Source of the DNA: Marinicella sp.
GTDB taxonomy: Bacteria > Pseudomonadota > Gammaproteobacteria > Xanthomonadales > Marinicellaceae
Length of the DNA: 58,863 bases
NCBI GenBank assembly: GCA_028284365.1
Contig: JANQRW010000020.1
Location: 1-58,863, forward strand
Direction of reading: 5' to 3'
Shown here: piece after piece, positions 45,967 to 53,858 of the stretch
Layout: each line of letters opens with the position of its first letter
How positions within the stretch are numbered: the first letter of the stretch is position 1
The notes under the pieces: generated by a model
Seen by the model: only the letters and a program-made list of their open reading frames with translations
Told to the model about the DNA's origin: nothing
The model's database searches: none
Translations under genes and position numbers: made by a program

Positions 45967-46153
45967 TTTTGTTCCTTACAAAAAACGGCGACTTGCGGTG
46001 TTGGGTGTGTTGTTCATAAGCATAAACCATGGGTACTGTGATTTCACCTACCTGCATCATTTGAAGTAATTCACTGACACTTCTTTCATGAGCAGGTTTG
46101 CCCTTCGCAACAGTAAAAGACACCAACAACAAAAATAAAAAGGCCCTTTTCAT
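45947..46153 (-). CDS. Small exported protein, C-terminal end in repeat
   Basis: A 68-residue ORF with a convincing signal peptide (MKRAFLFLLLVSFTVAKG) and then HERSVSELLQMMQVGEITVP. Its last codons and stop lie inside the repeat at 45862-45966, suggesting that the original C terminus was replaced when the repeat arrived. The ATG at 46153 is preferred over a TTG further up. Family not recognised. Confidence 0.5.
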   Translation of the reverse strand: MKRAFLFLLLVSFTVAKGKPAHERSVSELLQMMQVGEITVPMVYAYEQHTQHRKSPFFVRNKNESNHG

Positions 46154-46255
46154 ATCACAACTCTCACAATTAACTATCAATGAATATAGCTGTTATTAAT
46201 ACCAAAAGCAAACCGAGCTGACTTTAACAAAGTTAAATTAATTACTTTGAGGGTG

Positions 46256-46284
46256 TTGACAAAAAAATTAAGCTTCATTAACAT
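46256..46284 (+). promoter_or_regulatory. his operon promoter
   Basis: TTGACA (46256-46261, consensus) and TAACAT (46279-46284) with 17-bp spacing. Transcription should start at about 46291, directly before the ATG at 46292 of the leader peptide. Confidence 0.75.
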
Positions 46285-46291
46285 GCGATAC

Positions 46292-46351
46292 ATGAACACA
46301 AGATTTGCACATACCCATCACCATGCGTTAATTTTCAACGGGGTGGTTTAG
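46292..46351 (+). CDS. hisL: Histidine operon leader peptide
   Basis: A 19-residue frame (MNTRFAHTHHHALIFNGVV) with four His codons in five (CAT-ACC-CAT-CAC-CAT at 46310-46324), just before a terminator and hisG. It works like E. coli HisL: ribosome stalling at His codons when His-tRNA is scarce prevents termination. An in-frame ATG at 46283 would give 22 residues but lies inside the predicted -10 box. The first transcribed base is predicted next to the ATG at 46292, so this may be a leaderless mRNA. Confidence 0.85.
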   Translation: MNTRFAHTHHHALIFNGVV

Positions 46352-46410
46352 TGCCAGTTTAAAAAAGAATTCTTTTAAAAAGCCCCGTCATCAAAACGGG
46401 GCTTTTTTTT
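46338..46410 (+). terminator. his attenuator (terminator and antiterminator)
   Basis: Terminator: AGCCCCGT (46381-46388) pairs with ACGGGGCT (46396-46403) and is followed by a T run to 46410. Competing arm: ACGGGG at 46338-46343, at the end of hisL, is complementary to CCCCGT at 46383-46388 and could form an antiterminator when a ribosome stalls on the His codons. A palindrome AAAAGAATTCTTTT lies between. Confidence 0.85.
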
Positions 46411-46452
46411 GGCTGTCTAACAGCCGATAAACTTAAGACTGACGAGAACACA

Positions 46453-47301
46453 ATGAAAATAAAAATGGCCATCCCCAAAGGTAAACTACAAATCGCAATT
46501 GACCAGTTATTGGCTGACATCGGCATCAACGTCATGGGCAGCGATCGCAATTACCGTCCAGGTTGTAACGACGAGCGTTTTGAAATCAAGTTATTGAAAG
46601 GTCAAAACATCCCATCCATGGTTGAATTGGGTCAGCACGACATCGGTTTTGCAGGACTTGACTGGATTGCTGAACAAGGTGCTGATGTAGAAATCATTAA
46701 ACCTTTGGGCTTTAATCCAGTACAAATTGTGGCCTGTATTCCAGAAGACTGGGATTATGAGTCATTGAAACAGCGCAAAATCATTGTGGCCACTGAATAC
46801 ATGAATCTGGCCCAGAAGTTTTTAGACAAAAACGGTTTTGATGCCCAGTTAATTCGTTCATATGGTGCAACCGAAGTGTTTCCACCTGAAGATGCTGATA
46901 TGATCATTGATAATACCAGTACCGGCACCACCATCAAAGCCAATCGCCTGAAAATCTGTGATGTGGTTTATCAAAGCGCCACACAGTTTTTTGCCAACAA
47001 AAAAGCACTACAAGACCCTGAAAAGAAAGCCATCATTGATAACATGTCATTGTTGATCAATGGTGTCATGAATGCACGCCAAAGGGTGCTGTTAGAAATG
47101 AACTGCCACAGTGATAATATTGAAAAAATCGTGTCACTGTTGCCAGCCATGCGCTCACCTACTGTTAGCCAACTGTTCAACTCAGATGCTTATTCAGTGC
47201 GAGCAGCCATCTTGAAAAACTGCACCAAAGACTTGATTCCAAAACTGAAACAAGCCGGTGCCACGGATATTTTGGAACTACCCATTCGCAAGGTGGTATA
47301 A
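46453..47301 (+). CDS. hisG: ATP phosphoribosyltransferase, long form
   Basis: A 282-residue first enzyme of histidine synthesis (ATP + PRPP gives PR-ATP). MKIKMAIPKGKL begins the catalytic domains; the PRPP-binding loop is DMIIDNTSTGTTIKANRL. The C-terminal ACT-like domain (from about 215) identifies the long form, which is feedback-inhibited by histidine and needs no HisZ. First structural gene behind the attenuator. Confidence 0.96.
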   Translation: MKIKMAIPKGKLQIAIDQLLADIGINVMGSDRNYRPGCNDERFEIKLLKGQNIPSMVELGQHDIGFAGLDWIAEQGADVEIIKPLGFNPVQIVACIPEDWDYESLKQRKIIVATEYMNLAQKFLDKNGFDAQLIRSYGATEVFPPEDADMIIDNTSTGTTIKANRLKICDVVYQSATQFFANKKALQDPEKKAIIDNMSLLINGVMNARQRVLLEMNCHSDNIEKIVSLLPAMRSPTVSQLFNSDAYSVRAAILKNCTKDLIPKLKQAGATDILELPIRKVV

Positions 47302-47306
47302 ATCTA

Positions 47307-48959
47307 ATGTCCAGACAAACCCCAAAAAAACCAACATTAAAACTCGATTTTAATGAACGGGCTGATTCACAACCGGCTTGGTTAAAATCTTTCCAGTTGG
47401 ATGTTGATCACTTGTGGCGTTATCCCAATCGCGAACAGCTGGAACAACAAATCGCTTTAGATTTGGAACTGGCTCCTGGCAGCGTTTTTTTGACCAATGG
47501 TGGCGATGAAAGCATCGAACTGTTGTACAAAAACTGTAAGCTTAACAACCAGTCACTACTGGTACCCGAACCCTGTTTCAGTCAATACACCTATAATCAA
47601 ATGGTGTGGCAAAACGACACCACATTTACCCCAGCTAAAGCTGATTTATCGATTGATGTCGATGCACTGAAAGCCGAACTTAAAATGAATCAATGGTTGA
47701 TTTTGACAAGGCCGAATAACCCCACTGGTGAATACCTGGAAACGGAGGTTCTGGTTGATTTGATCCAATCTGCTGCCGCCAAAAATGCCTGGGTGTTTTT
47801 AGACGAAGCCTATGTTGAATTTGCGAATGAAACGGCTCCCATAAATTATGCAGCTTTTGACAATTTAATCACTTTACGAACCTTTTCCAAAGCTTTTGGC
47901 TTGGCTGGTGCCCGCATTGGTTACATTTTTGGTCAACCTGAGTTAGTTGGCCAATGGCGTAAAATTGCCATGCCGTTTAATGTTTCAAGAGCCAATTTAC
48001 AGCTGGCCACAGCAGCATGGTCAGCACGAGAAGAGACCAAAACTTATTGCCAAAACATTGCAACAAATCGCGAAGCAGTCGCATCCTTCCTGCGTGATTG
48101 TGGCTTAAAGCCATACCCCAGCCGAGGCAATTTTCTGTTGTTCGAAACCTCATTGGAACAAAAATCCTTGTTGCATCGAGTGATGGCAAAAAATGGCATC
48201 CAAATCAAAACCGAACTGGGTGGGCTGCCGGCAGCTGTGCGATTAACCATTCCTGAAAACATATCCCGATTTATGGCTGTTTTGAAAACCATTCTACAGC
48301 CTGAATTAATTGCTTTTGATATGGATGGCGTGTTGATTGACACTTCCCAAAGTTATGACCAATGCATCATCGAAAGTGTCAAAACCCTCACCGGAGATTT
48401 GGTCACCACTGAAGATGTCGAAGCAGTTCGTGCTCAAGGTGGTTTTAACAATGACTGGATTTTAACAGCAGAATTAATCAAAAACCAAGGTCATAACATC
48501 CCTTATGAGCAAGTGGTCACTACTTTTCAAACCTTGTACTTGGGCGATGACACCACGCCTGGCTTGGTCAAAAAAGAACGCAACTTACTACAAACACCAC
48601 TGAAAGACCAATTGTTCAATGAAAACAGTCTGATCCAAACCGCTGTGGTCACAGGACGCCCGCGTCAGGAAGCACTTCAAGGAGTGAATCAATTAAACAT
48701 CAAACCTGCGATGACCATCAGTGCTGATGATGTGGCACAACAAAAACCAAGTCCCGAAGGTTTGTTAAAAGTGATACAACAATTGGCCGTTCAAAGGGCA
48801 TGGTTTTGTGGTGATACTGTTGATGACATACAAGCCGGGACTGCTGCCGGTTGCATTTGTATTGGCATTGGCATCACCCCCGCTGCGCGAATAAATTTAT
48901 TAGACGCCGGAGCCGATGTGGTTCTGGAAGACATCAACCAACTGAAGACATTGTTATGA
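47307..48959 (+). CDS. hisC: HisC aminotransferase fused to HAD phosphatase
   Basis: A 550-residue two-domain protein. Residues 1-330 are histidinol-phosphate aminotransferase (TRPNNPTGE, DEAYVEF, PLP lysine K195 in TFSKAFGLAGARIGY). Residues 333-550 are a HAD hydrolase: nucleophile D338 and acid D340 in FDMDGVLID, Thr in VVTGRPR, Lys in QQKPSPEG and CGDTVDDIQAG. The next gene encodes only IGP dehydratase, without the HisB-N phosphatase, so the HAD half is the obvious candidate for histidinol-phosphate phosphatase (inference). It begins 5 bp after hisG and overlaps hisB by 4 bp. Confidence 0.9.
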   Translation: MSRQTPKKPTLKLDFNERADSQPAWLKSFQLDVDHLWRYPNREQLEQQIALDLELAPGSVFLTNGGDESIELLYKNCKLNNQSLLVPEPCFSQYTYNQMVWQNDTTFTPAKADLSIDVDALKAELKMNQWLILTRPNNPTGEYLETEVLVDLIQSAAAKNAWVFLDEAYVEFANETAPINYAAFDNLITLRTFSKAFGLAGARIGYIFGQPELVGQWRKIAMPFNVSRANLQLATAAWSAREETKTYCQNIATNREAVASFLRDCGLKPYPSRGNFLLFETSLEQKSLLHRVMAKNGIQIKTELGGLPAAVRLTIPENISRFMAVLKTILQPELIAFDMDGVLIDTSQSYDQCIIESVKTLTGDLVTTEDVEAVRAQGGFNNDWILTAELIKNQGHNIPYEQVVTTFQTLYLGDDTTPGLVKKERNLLQTPLKDQLFNENSLIQTAVVTGRPRQEALQGVNQLNIKPAMTISADDVAQQKPSPEGLLKVIQQLAVQRAWFCGDTVDDIQAGTAAGCICIGIGITPAARINLLDAGADVVLEDINQLKTLL

Positions 48960-49528
48960 TAGAAGTCAAAAGAGCCACCAAGGAAACACAAATTGAACTC
49001 AGCCTGGACATCAATGGTGATGCCAAGGCCACAAACATCAATACTGGCTTGCCGTTTTTTGATCACATGCTGGATCAATTGGCCGCTCATGCAAGCTGGA
49101 ACTTGCAACTGCAAGTCGAAGCTGACCTTGAGGTCGATGACCACCACGGCATTGAAGATGTGGCGATCTGTTTGGGCGAAGCATTTTATCAGGCTTGGCA
49201 ACAAGCCATGCCGACACAACGCTATGGTCAACGCCTGCTGCCCATGGATGAAGCCTTAACCCTGTGTGCTGTTGATTTATGTGGTCGGCCATATGCAGTC
49301 ATTGATTTGCCTTTCTCGCAGCCTCAACTGGGTGGCATCAACACCGAAATGTGGGAGCACTTTTTCTACACATTCAGCATCAACAGCAAGATTACATTGC
49401 ACCTGAAAAACCAATATTTTCGCAACAACCATCATTTGGTTGAAAGTGCTTTTAAAGCCTTGGCCTATGCCCTCAAAGAAGCCTTAATACCAGTTGTTGG
49501 CGAACGCTCTACCAAAGGTGTGCTGTGA
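48956..49528 (+). CDS. hisB: Imidazoleglycerol-phosphate dehydratase
   Basis: A 190-residue monofunctional IGPD. The manganese-binding histidine motifs are VDDHHGIEDVAI and NNHHLVESAFKA; GLPFFDHMLDQLAAHA is the N-terminal block. The E. coli-type HAD phosphatase domain is absent; compare the HAD domain fused to the preceding HisC. Start ATG at 48956 overlaps the hisC stop; hisH overlaps the end by 4 bp. Confidence 0.95.
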   Translation: MIEVKRATKETQIELSLDINGDAKATNINTGLPFFDHMLDQLAAHASWNLQLQVEADLEVDDHHGIEDVAICLGEAFYQAWQQAMPTQRYGQRLLPMDEALTLCAVDLCGRPYAVIDLPFSQPQLGGINTEMWEHFFYTFSINSKITLHLKNQYFRNNHHLVESAFKALAYALKEALIPVVGERSTKGVL

Positions 49529-50232
49529 ATATTTTGACCCGCAGAACACTGTCGCGAGTGGCCATTATTGACCTTAATTCAGGCAACTTACTCAGCTTAC
49601 AAACCGCCATTGAAGCGGCAGGTTGTGAATTAACGACGGTACAAAAACCCGATCGTAAAATGCTCAATGAATTCGATGTGCTGGTGATGCCTGGACAAGG
49701 CAGGTTCGCTTATGTGATGCAACAAATCAACGATTCAGGCTGGCATGACTTTCTGCTTGAGTGGGTGCGCAACGGTAAACGCCTGGTAGGTATTTGTGTC
49801 GGTATGCAAGTGTTGTTTGAAGGCAGTGATGAAGACCCTGAAGTCGCAGGACTTGGTTTGTTTAAAGGCCGCTGCCACAAGCTGCAACACCCCAAAACAC
49901 CCATGGTTGGTTGGGCCAAGTTGAGTGGGTTGAAACCAAGCATGCTTGCAGTTGGTTCACCAGGTGAATCAGAGCAACATACAAATAAGACTGATACATC
50001 GAGTGAAGCCGGTTTTTTGGCGCAGCCAAAAAGAAGGGAAACGAGATTCGATGCTTACGCCTATTTTGTGAATTCCTATGCCATCACTGAATGTCCCTTT
50101 GTTACCGCCAAAATTAATTATTGCAACAGCTTCTGTGCTGCTGTGCAGCGGGGTAATTTGTATGGTTTTCAATTTCACCCAGAAAAATCAGGCCAATTTG
50201 GCCGGGAGCTGATCAAACATGTATGCCAATGA
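49525..50232 (+). CDS. hisH: Glutaminase subunit of IGP synthase, with insertion
   Basis: A 235-residue class I glutamine amidotransferase passing ammonia to HisF. Catalytic C91 (GICVGMQ), H218 and E220 (FQFHPEKS) are intact, and DLNSGNLLSL gives the N terminus. About 35 residues between MVGWAKLSGLKPS and AYAYFVNSYA (residues 140-175) are absent from typical 200-residue HisH. The extra DNA folds into a repeat-type hairpin (49997-50053), i.e. an in-frame palindrome insertion. GTG start overlapping hisB. Confidence 0.92.
   Translation: MNILTRRTLSRVAIIDLNSGNLLSLQTAIEAAGCELTTVQKPDRKMLNEFDVLVMPGQGRFAYVMQQINDSGWHDFLLEWVRNGKRLVGICVGMQVLFEGSDEDPEVAGLGLFKGRCHKLQHPKTPMVGWAKLSGLKPSMLAVGSPGESEQHTNKTDTSSEAGFLAQPKRRETRFDAYAYFVNSYAITECPFVTAKINYCNSFCAAVQRGNLYGFQFHPEKSGQFGRELIKHVCQ
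49997..50053 (+). repeat. Palindromic insertion inside hisH
   Basis: Outer arms CATCGA (49997-50002) and TCGATG (50048-50053) enclose a perfect core hairpin TTTTTGGC-GCA-GCCAAAAA (50014-50032) followed by GAAGG. The GG-TTTT-stem-GCA-stem-AAA-GAAG layout is the same as in the insertion within the RAYT pseudogene (1425-1490). A further palindrome TTCACC-A-GGTGAA lies upstream at 49956-49968. The reading frame of hisH is kept open through it. Confidence 0.75.
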
Positions 50233-51019
50233 TGAAAGCTCAGGCACAGTTTCTGATTTATGTGCCCGCGTTATTCCATGTCTGGATGTGGCTTATGGTC
50301 GTGTAGTCAAGGGTACCAACTTCAAAGAGTTACTCGACATGGGTAACCCTGTTGAGCTGGCCAAACTGTATGAACAACAAGGTGCCGATGAGTTGGTGTT
50401 TCTTGACATCAAAGCCTCGGTAGATGGTCAGGACTCAGCATTAGAAATGGTGCGCCAAGTGGCTTGTGAGCTCTCCATTCCCTTTGCGGTTGGAGGCGGC
50501 ATCAAAACCTTAGATGATGTACACAAGTTCTTTCATGCTGGCGCAGATAAAGTTACCTTGAACACCATGGCGGTTGAAAAGCCTGCTTTGATCAACGAAA
50601 TATCAACCCAATACGGCTCACAAAGCATCGTGGTGGCAGTGGATGTGAATCATGAAATCGATGGCAACCTGGCTATTTATACCCACGGCGGCTCGAGACG
50701 GGTTGATGTTGATTACCACCAGTGGATAAATGAGGTGGTTGATCGCGGTTGTGGCGAAATATTACTAACTGCCATGCATAAAGACGGCACTGGTAGTGGA
50801 TTTGACACCGATTTACTGGCACAATTCGGCGCTGACTTTCCAGTCCAGGTCATCGCTTCAGGTGGTGCCAAAGGACCATCAGACTTTTTAGATGCCATTC
50901 ACGCCGGCGCTGATGCAGTACTGGCAGCAGGCTTATTCCACCGCAGTGAATACACCGTTGGTGAAATTAAAGAATATTTAATTAATAACAACATTAAGGT
51001 CAGAAAAACCACACCATAA
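50219..51019 (+). CDS. hisF: Imidazoleglycerol-phosphate synthase cyclase subunit
   Basis: A 266-residue TIM barrel that forms IGP and AICAR from PRFAR and HisH-derived ammonia. N-terminal catalytic Asp in RVIPCLDVAYGRVVKGTNF, phosphate site VGGGIKT, second catalytic Asp in LLTAMHKDGTGSG, and IASGGAKGP. A roughly 15-residue N-terminal extension (MYANDESSGTVSDL) precedes the usual start and overlaps hisH by 14 bp. It precedes hisA, the reverse of the usual H-A-F order. Confidence 0.95.
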   Translation: MYANDESSGTVSDLCARVIPCLDVAYGRVVKGTNFKELLDMGNPVELAKLYEQQGADELVFLDIKASVDGQDSALEMVRQVACELSIPFAVGGGIKTLDDVHKFFHAGADKVTLNTMAVEKPALINEISTQYGSQSIVVAVDVNHEIDGNLAIYTHGGSRRVDVDYHQWINEVVDRGCGEILLTAMHKDGTGSGFDTDLLAQFGADFPVQVIASGGAKGPSDFLDAIHAGADAVLAAGLFHRSEYTVGEIKEYLINNNIKVRKTTP

Positions 51020-51049
51020 ATAGAGTGGTTTTAGCTGGTAAGCAGAACA

Positions 51050-51127
51050 AGGCATAAGTGCACCGAGAATGTGCGTGTATAAACTTATACGTGACCATTC
51101 GAGCACATTTATAACACTGTTATGCCT
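51050..51127 (+). repeat. 78-bp palindromic element between hisF and hisA
   Basis: AGGCATAA (51050-51057) and TTATGCCT (51120-51127) form the outer arms; GTGC/GCAC, GAATG/CATTC and GTATAA-AC-TTATAC (51077-51090) form inner arms. The outer GCATAA and inner GTGC/GCAC arms recall the RAYT-internal insertion (GCATAG, GTGC/GCAC). There is no T run. In-frame reading from here upstream of hisA gives an artificial N-terminal extension. Confidence 0.75.
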
Positions 51128-51152
51128 GCCAGATGAAAGCACTGGAGAAAAT

Positions 51153-52388
51153 ATGTTAATACCAAGTATAGACTTAATGGACGGTAAGGCCGTTCAACTA
51201 CAACAAGGTGATAAAAAAATCATTGAGCGTGAAGATGTGTTCGACTTACTGGATGAGTTTACCATGTATGGCGAAGTGGCCATCATTGATTTAGATGCAG
51301 CCATGGGAAAAGGTACAAACCTGGAACTCATTGAACAATTGCTGCGTCGCAGACCGTGTCGCGTTGGTGGTGGTATACGTGATTTAGAAACCGCAAAAAA
51401 CTATTTAGCCGCTGGCGCCACTAAAATCATCTTAGGCACCTCTGCCAGTGAAGAATGGGTTAAAAAACTTCCCAGACAGGCACTGATTTTCGCAATTGAT
51501 GCCAAAGACGACTACTTAACCACACATGGTTGGAAGAAAACTCTGAATGTTAAAGTGTTGAACATCATTACTGATTTGGCCCAAAACTGCGGTGAATTTT
51601 TATACACGCAAGTAAACAAAGAGGGCATGATGCAAGGCATCGATAAAGAACGCATTGCAGCCGTTGTTAAAGCCGCTCCGATTCCAGTCACAGTGGCTGG
51701 TGGTATCACCACCTGTGAAGACTTACAATGGATCAACACCAAAGGTGCCAACTCACAAATCGGCATGGCCATTTATTCAGGTAAAATGTCTTTGACTGAA
51801 GCTTTCATGTCTCTGGTCGATTTTAATAAAATGAGCCTGATTCCGACTGTGGTACAGGATGCCAAAACCCAAAAAGTGCTGATGATGGCATACTCATCCA
51901 ATGCGTCCTTAAAACATGCGCTGGAAAACCGCACTGGAACTTACTTTTCACGTTCACGTAATCAACTGTGGACCAAAGGCGAAACCAGTAACAACACACA
52001 AAAGCTAATTCAGGTTGACGTGGATTGTGATGGTGATACCTTGCTGTTCTTGGTAGAACAAACCAATGATGCTTGTCATTTCGATCGTTATTCCTGCTTT
52101 GCCAGCCAAACCAAGAATTATTCACTGAGTTATTTGGATGAAGTGTTTGAACAACGCATGATCACAACAGAGGGCCAATCCTTTACTCAGAAATTATTTG
52201 CCAGCAGTGAGCTTCAAATTGAAAAATTAAAAGAAGAATGCGATGAACTGATTGAGGCCACCGATCATAACCATGTACGCTGGGAAGCGGCAGACTTGTT
52301 ATTCTTTACCTTGGTCATGGCCAAAGCCAAAGGAGTCAGTATTCATGAAATTGTGAATGATTTGAGGAGCCGCAACAATGAACGATAA
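51153..52388 (+). CDS. hisA: HisA-HisI-HisE trifunctional fusion
   Basis: A 411-residue protein joining three steps. Residues 1-225: ProFAR isomerase HisA (D7 in PSIDLMDGK, VGGGIRDLE, D116 in FAIDAK, VAGGITT). Residues 227-330: PR-AMP cyclohydrolase HisI (LIPTVVQDAKT, FSRSRNQLWTKGETS, metal ligands in DVDCDGDT, CHFDRYSCF). Residues 343-411: PR-ATP pyrophosphohydrolase HisE (EECDELIEATDHNHVRWEAADLLFF). HisIE fusions are common; adding HisA in front is unusual. In the HisA catalytic loop the usual DG reads EG (E157-G158). Start at 51153 with GGAG upstream. Confidence 0.9.
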   Translation: MLIPSIDLMDGKAVQLQQGDKKIIEREDVFDLLDEFTMYGEVAIIDLDAAMGKGTNLELIEQLLRRRPCRVGGGIRDLETAKNYLAAGATKIILGTSASEEWVKKLPRQALIFAIDAKDDYLTTHGWKKTLNVKVLNIITDLAQNCGEFLYTQVNKEGMMQGIDKERIAAVVKAAPIPVTVAGGITTCEDLQWINTKGANSQIGMAIYSGKMSLTEAFMSLVDFNKMSLIPTVVQDAKTQKVLMMAYSSNASLKHALENRTGTYFSRSRNQLWTKGETSNNTQKLIQVDVDCDGDTLLFLVEQTNDACHFDRYSCFASQTKNYSLSYLDEVFEQRMITTEGQSFTQKLFASSELQIEKLKEECDELIEATDHNHVRWEAADLLFFTLVMAKAKGVSIHEIVNDLRSRNNER

Positions 52389-53601
52389 ATTCGAAACTGT
52401 TGAATCGTATGTTCGCCCCAGCTTTAATAACCAAAGCAAAATCGAGGACATCGTAGCCAAGATCTTAGACAAAATCAAAGTTCATGGTGACAGGGCCATA
52501 CAAGCCATCAGTCAAAAAATTGACCAACAAGATGCTGGTTATATTGATCTGAAACCTTTTGACGATTATGAGCTTGAGACAGGACTTAAAGATGCCATCC
52601 AAAGCGCACACATGCGCGTTAAAAAATTCTGCCAATTTCAGATGAAAGCACTGAAGAACGATTCATTCAGTGATGAAATGGGTGATTTTGGATTTTCCTA
52701 CCAGCCCATAGAACGCATTGGTGCTTATATACCGGGCGGCCAGTTTCCACTGATTTCAACCGCGTTAATGACTTTGACCCCTGCCCATGTTGCAGGTTGT
52801 CCACAAAGGGTGGCTTGTTCACCTTCAGATCATCCAGCTTTGTTGGCAGCAGCCAGTTTAGCCGGCGCCACTCAGTTCTTACATTTAGGCGGTGCTCAGG
52901 CCATTGGAGCTTTGTCTTATGGTTTTGCTGAAACCGCACCAGTTAATCTGATCGTCGGGCCTGGAAATGCTTACGTCAGCCAAGCCAAAGCACAGATCCA
53001 GCACCGCACTTTGATCGATACCCTGGCTGGGCCGAGTGAACTGTTGATCTATGCCAACCAAGTGAAACAACCTGAATGGCTGATGTTTGATGCTTTGGCC
53101 CAAGCGGAACATGATGCCAATGCCATCAGCATTGTGGTCAGTGAGTCAAAGGGGCTGTTGTCTGGTTTACAACAGCTGATCGCGGAACACCCAGATGGTC
53201 AAGTTTTGTTGAATAATAACAACATTGTACTGCTCCATGCGGTTGATCAAGGTCAGGCCATTGCATTCATCAATGATTATGCCCCTGAACATTTGATGGT
53301 GTGTGATGAGTCACTGAAAAGCTCTTTGTTTACCAACTATGGCTCGTTGTTTATTGGCGAGAATTCAGCAGTGGCCTTTGGAGATTATTGCGCTGGCCCC
53401 AACCACACCCTCCCTACAGCGGGTGCAGCCAAGTTTTCTGGAGGACTGAGTGTACATCGATTTCTAAAGGTTTTATCAACCCAGAAAATCAACCACACCG
53501 GTCGCGGTGTTTTGGCCAATATTTCTGCAAAACTCGCTGCCGCCGAAGGGTTGACCTACCACCAAAAAAGCGCCGAAATCCGCAAGCAATTGGAAGGGTA
53601 G
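52378..53601 (+). CDS. hisD: Histidinol dehydrogenase
   Basis: A 407-residue zinc enzyme making histidine from histidinol in two oxidations. Visible are GAYIPGG, GPGNAYVSQAKAQ (NAD region), LAGPSELLIYAN, the zinc/catalytic residues in AEHDANA, YAPEHLMV (catalytic E-H) and GPNHTLPTAGAAKFSGGLSV. It is the last gene of the operon, rather than second as in E. coli, and overlaps the HisE stop by 11 bp. No obvious terminator follows. Confidence 0.95.
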   Translation: MNDKFETVESYVRPSFNNQSKIEDIVAKILDKIKVHGDRAIQAISQKIDQQDAGYIDLKPFDDYELETGLKDAIQSAHMRVKKFCQFQMKALKNDSFSDEMGDFGFSYQPIERIGAYIPGGQFPLISTALMTLTPAHVAGCPQRVACSPSDHPALLAAASLAGATQFLHLGGAQAIGALSYGFAETAPVNLIVGPGNAYVSQAKAQIQHRTLIDTLAGPSELLIYANQVKQPEWLMFDALAQAEHDANAISIVVSESKGLLSGLQQLIAEHPDGQVLLNNNNIVLLHAVDQGQAIAFINDYAPEHLMVCDESLKSSLFTNYGSLFIGENSAVAFGDYCAGPNHTLPTAGAAKFSGGLSVHRFLKVLSTQKINHTGRGVLANISAKLAAAEGLTYHQKSAEIRKQLEG

Positions 53602-53858
53602 CGAATTCGGCGCATCGGTTTGATCTTGACTGGTAGAAGACATGATATTAAGAGGAGAGCGTAAAAGGTCACCATATCCTTAAATCAGTCAGGGTCACTT
53701 CTATTAACGCAGCTGTTGAATAAAAGTTACTACAACCTCTGTTTATGTTTTAAAGAAAACGACAAGTCTTTCACTTCAGACAACTCATGTAAGGGTAAGG
53801 AATATAACAAAACTTATGCAAATTGGTTAAAATACCCCTTTTTATCACTGGTTGAAGC
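53602..53858. other. Intergenic region his operon / envelope trio
   Basis: No gene or strong hairpin is seen. TTAAAATACC at about 53828-53837 could include a -10 box for the following glycosyltransferase. Confidence 0.3.

Noticed and set aside
48851-48955. Longer HisB start
   Set aside because: It reads hisC in another phase; the ATG at 48956 gives the standard IGPD N terminus with the usual 4-bp overlap.
51069-51152. N-terminal extension of HisA
   Set aside because: It translates the palindromic element; HisA proteins begin at MLIPSIDL (51153), which has its own GGAG site.
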